From NCBI GenBank assembly GCA_000432135.1, contig HF990633.1, positions 3,028 to 16,524 of the forward strand: DNA of 13,497 bases. The letters are read 5' to 3'. How positions within the stretch are numbered: position 1 is the stretch's first letter; each line of letters begins with the position of its first letter. Source of the stretch: Firmicutes bacterium CAG:124 (GTDB taxonomy: Bacteria > Bacillota > Clostridia > Oscillospirales > Oscillospiraceae). The notes under the pieces are model-generated. The model searched no databases, had not been told where the DNA came from, and saw only the letters and a list, made by a program, of their open reading frames with translations. A program made the translations under genes and the position numbers. Shown here piece by piece: positions 1-6,361 of this stretch.

Positions 1-2
1 AA

Positions 3-782
3 TTAGCCGATCACGTCGGTATTGGCCATCGTCCCGGCGGTCACAAGCTGCTTTTCGCCGAGGGATTCGACGGCGCGCAGCCGGTCGCGCAGGGACGCGG
101 CAAGCTCAAACTGTAATTTATCTGCCGCGGCCTCCATCTGCGTGCGCAGCTCGTCCGCGACCTTTTTATAATTGCCCTGCAAAATCAGCACGGCCTGCTC
201 CATGCGGGCATGGTAGTCCTGCTGGCTGCGCGAGAGCTGACACCAGCCGTCGCAGTTGTTCATGTGGAAGCTGAGGCACGGGCGGTCCTTGCCGAGGTCG
301 CGCGGGAACTGTTTGGAGCAGCCGGGAAGCTTCAGCGTCAGGCGGAGCGTGTCGATCACGTGCTGCGTGACGGAGCGGCCGCCGAAGGGGCCAAAATAGC
401 TGGCCTTGTCCCCTGCCGTTTTGCTGACCATCTGCATGACGGGATAGTCCTGCGTCAGGTCGACGCGCAGATAGGGGTAGCCCTTGTCGTCCTTTAAAAG
501 GATGTTGTACTTCGGCATATGCCGCTTGATAAGCGAGCATTCGAGCACCAGCGCCTCAAACTCCGAGCGCGCGACGATGGTATCAAAATGGTCGATCTGC
601 GACACCATTTTACGCGTCTTCGGCGTATGCGCCGCCGTATCCTGAAAATACTGGCTGACGCGGTTCTTGAGCTTTTTGGCCTTGCCGACATAGATGACCG
701 TGCCGGTCTTATCCTGCATGATGTAGACGCCCGGCTCGTATGGCAGAGAGAGCGCCTTGTCCTTGAGTTCTTCAAACGTCAT
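3..782 (-). pseudogene. uvrC: UvrC excinuclease subunit, N-terminal part ending at an in-frame stop
   Basis: UvrC makes the 3' and 5' incisions in UvrABC nucleotide excision repair. The 259 residues seen cover the GIY-YIG nuclease (GVY 18-20, YVG 31-33, R41, catalytic-position E76). They also include four cysteines C155, C169, C177 and C181, matching the family's Fe-S-type cluster region, and a UVR (UvrB-binding) helical pair at about 206-240. The protein then stops with TAA straight after DVIG, in the conserved linker. The usual length is about 600 residues, so the RNase H-like 5' nuclease and the helix-hairpin-helix tail are absent. The stop lies two bases from the window edge, so it may be a true truncation, a sequencing error or a contig end. 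The ATG start gives the usual family N-terminus, but its ribosome site (AGAAG, 2-3 nt away) is weak. Identity is sure; pseudogene status is not. Confidence 0.75.
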
Positions 783-793
783 AGCTTCTGAAT

Positions 794-817
794 AAAAAAG
801 CGCTGCGGACGCAGCGC
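794..817 (-). terminator. Rho-independent terminator after the HPr-like gene
   Basis: Read on the minus strand, a 7-bp perfect GC stem (GCGCTGC / GCAGCGC, loop GTCC) is followed directly by TTTTTTATTC, a canonical intrinsic terminator. It ends the HPr-like transcript only 12 bp before the uvrC start codon. Confidence 0.85.
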
Positions 818-840
818 AAGCAAATGTGCAGATCGGGCGG

Positions 841-874
841 CAGAATCAGGAGGGGCATCCCCCTCCTGATTCTG
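841..874. repeat. 15-bp perfect inverted repeat (34-bp palindromic hairpin)
   Basis: Two 15-nt arms, CAGAATCAGGAGGGG and its exact complement, flank a 4-nt loop CATC. It lies 19 bp beyond the HPr-like stop codon. Neither strand has a T-run after the stem, so it is not a normal terminator. It could be an mRNA 3' stabiliser, a processing site or a dispersed intergenic palindrome. Confidence 0.8.
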
Positions 875-893
875 CTGGTTTGTAAAAAATGCC

Positions 894-1154
894 TCAGAAG
901 ACCTCTTTTACGAGCATATCGGTCAGTGCTTTTACTGCTTCTTCCTCATCGGGGCCTTCCGCAATGATGCTGACGCGCGTGCCCTTGGTGATGCCCATGG
1001 ACAGAACGCCGAGCAGGCTCTTGGCGTTGATCTTGCGATCCTCGACCTCGACCCAGATGCTGGACTTGAACTCGTTCGCCTTCTGGATAAAGTAGGTGGC
1101 CTGCCGGTTGTAGAGGCCGGATTCACACTTCACGATGGATTGCTGCATATACAT
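894..1154 (-). CDS. HPr-family protein lacking the phospho-accepting histidine (Crh-like)
   Basis: An 86-residue HPr fold. HPr carries phosphate from enzyme I on His15 and is phosphorylated on Ser46 by HPr kinase to act with CcpA in catabolite control. Here the active-site loop reads GLYNRQA at 13-19, so Tyr15 stands where His15 should be and Gln18 replaces the usual proline. Ser46 (KSLLGVLSMGI, from 45) is intact. It therefore should not work as a PTS phosphocarrier but could act like Bacillus Crh, which also lacks His15 (it has Gln). The start was chosen at the ATG at 1154 because AAGGAG (1168-1163) sits 8 nt before it. An upstream GTG at 1163 overlaps that ribosome site, and the ATG at 1148 is 14 nt away. 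It has its own promoter and terminator, so it is monocistronic. Confidence 0.92.
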   Translation of the reverse strand: MYMQQSIVKCESGLYNRQATYFIQKANEFKSSIWVEVEDRKINAKSLLGVLSMGITKGTRVSIIAEGPDEEEAVKALTDMLVKEVF

Positions 1155-1208
1155 AGACGACACTCCTTATACATCCTGTCGGGGATTTCAATTGGTTTTG
1201 ACCTTCTA

Positions 1209-1236
1209 ATTTTAGCAAATTTCATTGAAATGTCAA
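1209..1236 (-). promoter_or_regulatory. Sigma-A promoter of the HPr-like gene
   Basis: On the minus strand TTGACA (1236-1231), a 16-nt spacer and TAAAAT (1214-1209) form a near-consensus promoter. The expected transcript start lies about 35-40 nt before the ribosome site. The stretch is AT-rich compared with its surroundings. No CRE box was recognised. Confidence 0.85.
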
Positions 1237-1282
1237 TCACTATTTCATTGCGCCCCGATTTCCGGACAAAAATCGATGGGAC

Positions 1283-3667
1283 TTACTTGAATTCGACGAT
1301 CGTGACGCCGGATTCGCCCTCGCCGTAAACGCCGAGGCGGAAGGACTTGACGTATTTGCAGCGGCGCAGCTCCTCCTGCACGGCTGCACGCAGGACGCCC
1401 GTGCCCTTGCCGTGGATAATGCGTGCGTTTGGGAGATTGCCCATATAGGCCGCGTCCAGGAAATTATCGAGCACCGGCAGCGCCTCGTCCACGGCCATGC
1501 CGCGGATATCGAGTTCCGGCTGCGCCGCGGCCTTGAGCTCACGCACCTTGCCCGCGATGACCTTTTTCGCCGCGTTCTGCGTCTCGTTTTCCAGGAGGTA
1601 TACCTCCTCCGGCTTCGCCGTAATCTGCATGATGCCGGCGCGCAGCTGATAGCTGCCGTCCTTGTTAATGGCAAGGACGCTCGCCTTTGTGCCGAGCTTC
1701 AATAGCTCGACCGTATCGCCCACGCGGATGGCGCGGGTCGGCTCCGGGCGCTGCTTTTCCTCACGCTGGGGCTGCATTCTGCTTTCGGCCTCGTTGAGAC
1801 TGCGGCGCATCTGCGCCTGCTTTTCATTGGAGCCGGGGACGAACGCGCCGTTTTTCGCCTGCTTCCGGAGCTGCTTGAGTTCTTCGTAGACCGCGTCGGC
1901 GGCACGGCGGGCATCGTCGATGATATACTGCGCCTCCTTGCGCGCCTGCTGGGCGGCCTTTTCCTTTTCCTGCTTGATCTGGGCGTAATATTCGTCGGAT
2001 TTTTCCTTCTGCTTTTCCGTCTCGCGGCGCAGGCGCTCGGCCTCCTCCTTTGCCTTCTCCATCTCCTGCCGCTGCTGGTCAAGCTGCGTCAGAACGTCCT
2101 CGAAGTTCACGTCGTTCTGGCTGACAAGACTGCGGGCCTGCTCCAGAATGGCCTCGTCGATGCCGAGCCGCTTGGAGATGGCGAACGCGTTGGACTTGCC
2201 GGGCACGCCGATGAGCAGCCGGTAGGTCGGCTGGAGCGTCTCGACGTTAAACTCGCACGACGCGTTCATCACGCCGCTTGTGCGCATGGCATAGAGCTTC
2301 AGCTCGGCATAGTGCGTCGTCGCGGCGACGCCTGCGCCGCACTTGCGGCAGAACTCAATGATGGAAATGGCCAGCGCCGCGCCCTCGGCGGGGTCCGTGC
2401 CCGCGCAGAGCTCGTCAAACAGGACGAGGCTGTCTTTGTCGCAGACCTTGAGGATCTCTACAATATTCTTTGTATGCGACGAGAACGTGGAAAGCGACTG
2501 CTCGATGGACTGCTCGTCGCCGATGTCGGCGAAAACCTGCTCATAGACATTGATCGCGCTGCCGTCGTCGGCAGGGATATGCAGGCCGCACTCGGCCATG
2601 AGCGTGAGAAGGCCGATGGTCTTGAGCGTGACGGTCTTGCCGCCGGTGTTGGGGCCGGTGATGATGAGCGTATCAAAATCGCTGCCGAGGCGCACGGAGA
2701 TGGGCACGACGGTCTTGCCGGTGATGAGCGGGTGGCGGGCGCGGATGAGGTTCAGCTGCCCGTCCGTCCGCACCTCCGGGCAGATGGCGCGCATGGCAAA
2801 GGACAGACGCGCCCGCGCGAAAATGCATTCCAGATCCAGCAGCACGTCGTAGTCCAGCTTGATCTGCTCACGGTGACCCGCCGCTTCGGCGGAAAGCTCG
2901 GCGAGAATGCGCTCGATCTCCTTGCGCTCGGCCATGAACAGCTCGCGCAGCTCGTTGTTGCCGTTGACGGCGGACATCGGCTCAATGAAATACGTGCTGC
3001 CGGAGGACGAGACATCGTGCACGAGGCCCGGAAGCTGGCTCTTGCACTCGGCCTTGACCGGGACGACGAAGCGGTCGGAGCGGATGGTCACGATCGGCTC
3101 CTGCAAAATCTTCGCGTAGGACGGCGAGGTGATGATCTTCTGCAGCGACTCGCGGATCTTCGCGCTCTGCTGGCGGATCCTGCGGCGGATGGAGGCAAGC
3201 TCGCTGCTGGCCGCGTCCGCGATCTCGTCCTTGGAGAGGATGGAGGTGAAGATGCGCTCCTCCAGATATTTATTCGTGGTGATCTGCTGGAAGTACACAT
3301 CCAGCACGCTCGGCTCCTGCGCACTTCTCCCCTCGCCCTCGGAATACGCCTTTGTCTGGCGGGCGGATTTTAAAACAGCCGCGATGCGCAGCAGCTCCTC
3401 CGGGCTGAGGCAGCCGCCCCGGTCAGCGCGGTCCAGCGACGCGCCCACGTCATATAATCCGCCGAAGGACGGCGAGCCCTTGACCGTGATGCAGGCGCAG
3501 GCCGCGCTCGTCTCATCCAGAAGGTGCCGGATCTCATCCGCGTCCGTGCTCGGACGGACGGCAAGGCAGCGGTCCTTTGCCGCCTGCGACGCGGCGTGGT
3601 CGGAGAGCATAGCCAGGACCTTATCCAGCTCCAGCTTGGTCAGTGATTTTTCATATTGTTCGTTCAT
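1283..3667 (-). CDS. mutS2: MutS2 family ATPase/endonuclease with C-terminal Smr domain
   Basis: A 794-residue protein of full family length. MutS2 acts on recombination intermediates and, in some Firmicutes, on collided ribosomes; it is not a mismatch-repair MutS. Seen in order: N-terminal clamp/core helices (1-310); Walker A GPNTGGKT at 338-345; Walker B LVLFDEL at 414-420; the ABC-type histidine switch THY at 451-453; a long charged coiled coil at about 505-610; a KOW-like beta segment at 645-695; and the Smr nuclease domain from 718 with LDIRGM (719-724) and HGKGTGVLR (752-760). No key motif is missing. The start has AGGAT 8 nt upstream. Only 10 bp separate it from the recO stop, so the two are probably co-transcribed. 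The poorly formed stem after its stop lacks a T-run, and no clear terminator is seen. Confidence 0.97.
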   Translation of the reverse strand: MNEQYEKSLTKLELDKVLAMLSDHAASQAAKDRCLAVRPSTDADEIRHLLDETSAACACITVKGSPSFGGLYDVGASLDRADRGGCLSPEELLRIAAVLKSARQTKAYSEGEGRSAQEPSVLDVYFQQITTNKYLEERIFTSILSKDEIADAASSELASIRRRIRQQSAKIRESLQKIITSPSYAKILQEPIVTIRSDRFVVPVKAECKSQLPGLVHDVSSSGSTYFIEPMSAVNGNNELRELFMAERKEIERILAELSAEAAGHREQIKLDYDVLLDLECIFARARLSFAMRAICPEVRTDGQLNLIRARHPLITGKTVVPISVRLGSDFDTLIITGPNTGGKTVTLKTIGLLTLMAECGLHIPADDGSAINVYEQVFADIGDEQSIEQSLSTFSSHTKNIVEILKVCDKDSLVLFDELCAGTDPAEGAALAISIIEFCRKCGAGVAATTHYAELKLYAMRTSGVMNASCEFNVETLQPTYRLLIGVPGKSNAFAISKRLGIDEAILEQARSLVSQNDVNFEDVLTQLDQQRQEMEKAKEEAERLRRETEKQKEKSDEYYAQIKQEKEKAAQQARKEAQYIIDDARRAADAVYEELKQLRKQAKNGAFVPGSNEKQAQMRRSLNEAESRMQPQREEKQRPEPTRAIRVGDTVELLKLGTKASVLAINKDGSYQLRAGIMQITAKPEEVYLLENETQNAAKKVIAGKVRELKAAAQPELDIRGMAVDEALPVLDNFLDAAYMGNLPNARIIHGKGTGVLRAAVQEELRRCKYVKSFRLGVYGEGESGVTIVEFK

Positions 3668-3677
3668 ATGTACGATC

Positions 3678-4421
3678 CTATTCTGTCAAAAGAGATTTAT
3701 AGAAATCCAATGTATAGAAGCTGCGCTCGAGCTGCGTGAGCAGATAGCTCTCCGCCGCGTCGCACAGCTCCTTTTCCGCCGCGCCGGTCAGCGCAAACGA
3801 AAACAGCTTTTTATCCGGGCAGGAGACGATATAGCGCATGGCGGCCAGCGACGCGGCAGACAGCGGCATCCGCACGCCGTCGGACGCGCGGCAGGACGCG
3901 CACTCAAGCGTCCCGTCGGCGATGGAAAACCGGTCAGGCTCCGGATCGCCGCACACACAGCAGCCGGAAAGCTCCGGCAGATAGCCCGCAAGGGCGGCAA
4001 GCCGCAGCTCCGTCGCCGCCTTGACGAGCTGCGGCGGCTTCTTGAGCTTCGCGAGCGCGTACAGCGCGTTCAGAATCAGCGGCAGCAGCGCAGGACTGGC
4101 CGCATCCTCCTGCGATAGGACCTCGGCCAGCTGGGCAAAATAGCTGGCAAGCGAGAGAAGCACAATGTCTGTCCGCAGCTCCGGGAACATCTCGATGGCG
4201 GTCGCCTCCGTGATGGACGAAAAGCCGTGCGCTTCGCCGACGGTGAACTCCGCATAGGTCAGCAGCTGGCACGCGCCCTTGAGTTTGCTGCGGTTGGAGC
4301 GGACGCCGCGAGCCTTCATGGTGAGAAGACCATGGTCGGCGCTCAGAACCGTCAGGATGCGGTCCGTCTCCTTATATTCGGTTGTCCGGAGGACAAGCCC
4401 CCGCGTCGTCAGGTAGTCCAT
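3678..4421 (-). CDS. recO: DNA repair protein RecO
   Basis: A 247-residue protein of typical length. RecO works with RecF/RecR to load RecA on SSB-coated single strands and also anneals strands. It has an N-terminal OB fold (about 1-80, opening MDYLTTRGLVLRTTEYKETD), a helical middle and a C4-type zinc finger with C154/C157 and C174/C177 (GCCVCGD ... LECASC), as in Gram-positive RecO. The start ATG is preceded by GCGGAG, which lies inside the upstream small yqzL-type gene. The two genes overlap by 50 bp, so translation is probably coupled. It lies 10 bp ahead of mutS2. Confidence 0.96.
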   Translation of the reverse strand: MDYLTTRGLVLRTTEYKETDRILTVLSADHGLLTMKARGVRSNRSKLKGACQLLTYAEFTVGEAHGFSSITEATAIEMFPELRTDIVLLSLASYFAQLAEVLSQEDAASPALLPLILNALYALAKLKKPPQLVKAATELRLAALAGYLPELSGCCVCGDPEPDRFSIADGTLECASCRASDGVRMPLSAASLAAMRYIVSCPDKKLFSFALTGAAEKELCDAAESYLLTQLERSFYTLDFYKSLLTE

Positions 4422-4530
4422 GCTCCGCTTTCCTTACGCTTTGCTGCGCGCGGCCCGCATCCTTGAACAGCAGATACGCCTCCGGCGCGCCGGTATCGGT
4501 AAAAACTTCCCACAAAAACTCTGCTCGCAT
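4372..4530 (-). CDS. yqzL: Small YqzL-family protein overlapping recO
   Basis: A 52-residue ORF. Its first 25 residues, with FLWEVFTDTGAPEAYLLFKD at 5-24, match the pattern of the YqzL family (aromatic-W-x-x-F-x-x-TG-x-x-x-AYLL-(F/Y)-K). That family is known as a tiny gene of unknown function immediately before recO in Bacillus and relatives. The synteny here is the same: it ends 50 bp inside recO. It has the strongest possible ribosome site, AAGGAGG (4545-4539), 8 nt before ATG. The C-terminal half (36-52, overlapping recO) looks unconstrained and may be incidental. Family assignment is from memory of the motif and synteny. Confidence 0.82.
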   Translation of the reverse strand: MRAEFLWEVFTDTGAPEAYLLFKDAGRAQQSVRKAEHGLPDDAGACPPDNRI

Positions 4531-4568
4531 CGGTTCGGCCTCCTTTTCTGTTAGGATAAGCCGAACCG
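4531..4568 (-). promoter_or_regulatory. Hairpin enclosing the yqzL ribosome binding site
   Basis: On the minus strand CGGTTCGGC and GCCGAACCG form a 9-bp perfect stem whose 3' arm ends directly at the yqzL ATG. The 20-nt interior contains TCCT and AGGA, which can pair and would bury the AAGGAGG ribosome site. This is a plausible translational control element between the DUF362 and yqzL genes. Function is inferred from structure only. Confidence 0.5.
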
Positions 4569-4605
4569 CCGGACGCTATGCCGGGGATTTCTGGCAGAAC
4601 ACCGC

Positions 4606-5766
4606 TCAGCCCCGTTCCAGCAGCTTCGCAAACGCGCTGCGGCCCACCCGCATCGCGCCCTTCGGGCAGAATTCCTGACAGCAGAAGCAGTGGATGCAGG
4701 CCTTGCGGTCGATCTGCGGTTTTCCATTTTTCATTGTGATGGCTTTGGCTGGGCAGATATTCGCGCACTTTTTGCAGCCGATGCAGTCCCTCGCGCAAAG
4801 CCTTGGGTACGGCGTAAGCACATGGAACAGGAAGCTGTCGGCGAGCCTGGCCACAGGCCCCTTGCCGCCGCTGCGGAAAAAGACGCTCGCCTGCGAGGGG
4901 ACGGTCTTGTAGTCCGGGACCGTAAACGCGGCGGGATCGCCGAAAAGCTTCAGCCTTTCCGCGCTGTCCGGGCACAGGCCGCGCCGGATGGCGGCGGTGA
5001 GCGTCGGCACCTCGCCGGGCGTCAGGCCGATCACGCCGCAGGCGGCCAGGTCAAGCTTATGCGCGCTCTGCGCTGCGATCAGACAGCCGATGGGCCGCGC
5101 GGAGCCCTGCGTCGGGCCGTTGCCCTCCATGCCGACGACGGCGTCGCAGATGCAAAGGCGGGGCTTACAGTATTCGCAGAGGTCGACGAGCATATCGGCA
5201 AAATCAGCGGCCTTTGGATATTTATAGTGATACTCCGGCTTCATTGTGCCGGGAATGATGCCGAAAAAGTTTTTGACGGCGTTCGTCATGCCCATCATGC
5301 CGTGCGTTTTGAGCTTGCAGACGTCGATGATCGCGTCAGCCTGCTTCAAATATGCCGTCATCGTAAAGCTTCTGGCCTGCGCTGCTTCCGGATACGAGAC
5401 AGGGCAGACGGAAAAATCCGCGTTAAGCTCCGCGCCGAGCGCCTCGGCGGCACGCAGGCCGGTCACATCGTAAACGCGCTGCAGATGCGCCGCAGTATAC
5501 AGCCCGCCGGGGCTGTCGCCAAGAATGACGTGCGCACCGCGCGCCGTCAGCAGCTTTACCAGCGCGCAGACGACAGCCGGATGGACTGTCGCGGCCTGCT
5601 CCGGCTTCATGGCGGAGACAAGATTGAGCTTCAGCGCCACGCGCATGCCGGGCGTGACCCAGTCAAGACCGCCCGCCGCGTCGACAGCGGCTTGCAGCGC
5701 GGCGGAAACCTCCGCCTCTTCATAGCTTTTACAGGCGGCAAACGCAGCATCCCAGTTTCTATTCAT
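4606..5766 (-). CDS. DUF362 protein with two C-terminal [4Fe-4S] ferredoxin motifs
   Basis: A 386-residue cytoplasmic protein. Residues about 35-300 form a DUF362 domain (ALKLNLVSAMKPEQAATVHP near 44-63, HVILGDSPGG at 79-88, CKLKTHGMMGMTNAVKNFFG at 150-169). A bacterial-type ferredoxin domain follows with two complete CxxCxxCxxxC motifs at C328/C331/C334/C338 and C357/C360/C363/C367. DUF362 proteins are found with iron-sulfur and electron-transfer enzymes, but the reaction is not known, so no function is assigned. The start was set at the ATG at 5766 because AAGGAGGG lies just before it. A longer reading from 5880 runs through intergenic repeats and is rejected. It occupies the place where era often sits upstream of yqzL-recO, and only a 75-bp gap separates it from yqzL, so it may be the first gene of that operon. 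Confidence 0.9.
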   Translation of the reverse strand: MNRNWDAAFAACKSYEEAEVSAALQAAVDAAGGLDWVTPGMRVALKLNLVSAMKPEQAATVHPAVVCALVKLLTARGAHVILGDSPGGLYTAAHLQRVYDVTGLRAAEALGAELNADFSVCPVSYPEAAQARSFTMTAYLKQADAIIDVCKLKTHGMMGMTNAVKNFFGIIPGTMKPEYHYKYPKAADFADMLVDLCEYCKPRLCICDAVVGMEGNGPTQGSARPIGCLIAAQSAHKLDLAACGVIGLTPGEVPTLTAAIRRGLCPDSAERLKLFGDPAAFTVPDYKTVPSQASVFFRSGGKGPVARLADSFLFHVLTPYPRLCARDCIGCKKCANICPAKAITMKNGKPQIDRKACIHCFCCQEFCPKGAMRVGRSAFAKLLERG

Positions 5767-6261
5767 ACGCCCTCCTTCAGGCAACGTGTCGGAATCACAA
5801 ATCGGTATGCGCCTGCTCTGTAGGGGCGGACGTCTCTGTCCGCCCGTTGGAAGCAGCTGTTCTACAGGAATCTTCGGCAAATTCAGATGCAGCCGCGCAT
5901 TTGACTGTAGGGGCCGATGCCGGTCACAGCCGTTCGCGACGAAGGAGCGTTAAGGGTGTTGGGCGTGCGCGACGAAGGAGCGTTACGGATGTGGGTCTGC
6001 CGCTTGCCGGTACACATTGGCCCGCGCAGTGTGCACCGTTTTTACGATAATCTGCGGCGAATTTGCAGCTTCCCAATGGGCCGATGTAGGCATCGGCCCC
6101 TACATCAAAACAGGCAGGTGCATACGTATGCGCCCCAGCTTTTCGCAAAACCGGTGCATTCTGCGGGCGGACAGAGTCGTCCGCCCCTACGCAGACTTTT
6201 CTTTTGTAAAACAGTCTACCACTAAACGGACGCGATTGCAATGCGGGAAATTCGCACAGTA
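5767..6261. repeat. Divergent intergenic region filled by a palindromic mosaic of short repeats
   Basis: There is no convincing gene in this stretch. Element A (5819-5846) and element D (6164-6191) are inverted copies matching at 26 of 28 positions, each containing a GGGCGGAC/GTCCGCCC hairpin. Element B (5906-5921, TGTAGGGGCCGATGCC) has an exact 16-nt inverted copy C (6089-6104), which belongs to a 9-bp hairpin at 6078-6099. Related direct segments lie at 5869-5892 and 6049-6069 (AATCT-CGGC-AATT ... GCAGC). A 12-bp palindrome GCATACGTATGC sits at 6120-6131. TAGGGGC-type intergenic repeats of this kind recur in Clostridia genomes in my recollection. Short readings here give low-complexity peptides and are treated as spurious. 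Confidence 0.8.
5935..5985. repeat. Tandem direct repeat, 33-bp period, two copies
   Basis: The 18-mer CGCGACGAAGGAGCGTTA occurs at 5935-5952 and again, identical, at 5968-5985. The bases following each copy are similar but diverged. The pair lies in the centre of the mosaic between elements B and C. Confidence 0.85.
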
Positions 6262-6290
6262 TTTACTTTTTGGTGAATTTATGTTACAAT
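6262..6290 (+). promoter_or_regulatory. Sigma-A promoter of the LCP gene
   Basis: TTTACT (6262-6267), a 17-nt spacer and TACAAT (6285-6290) lie in a short AT-rich tract just outside the repeat mosaic. The ATG is about 70 nt downstream. A second TACAAT at 6293-6298 gives an alternative -10. Confidence 0.8.
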
Positions 6291-6361
6291 GATACAATAT
6301 TTATGGGACTTTCTTTCCACCAGCCGCCCCGGCTGCGCGGAAAATGGAAGGAGAACATAGT

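Noticed and set aside
1250..1282. Possible terminator after mutS2
   Set aside because: The stem (CGATTT/AAATCG) has only six pairs and is followed by G/C bases, not a T-run.
2312..3373. 353-codon open frame on the plus strand opposite mutS2
   Set aside because: It is the antisense shadow of a GC-rich conserved gene with intact motifs; its product is Arg/Ala/Asp-rich without family features.
4409..4975. 188-codon minus-strand frame overlapping the DUF362 3' end, yqzL and recO start
   Set aside because: Different frame of well-supported genes with no start signal; product is low complexity.
4690..5823. 377-codon plus-strand frame opposite the DUF362 gene
   Set aside because: Antisense shadow; the DUF362-ferredoxin frame on the other strand has complete motifs and a good ribosome site.
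5819..6191. CRISPR array or tRNA cluster in the repeat-rich intergenic region
   Set aside because: Repeats are inverted and unequally spaced, with no uniform spacers, and no cloverleaf or CCA-end structure was seen.
5924..6241. 105-codon minus-strand frame in the divergent intergenic region
   Set aside because: Made entirely of the repeat mosaic; such translations recur as spurious proteins wherever these repeats occur.
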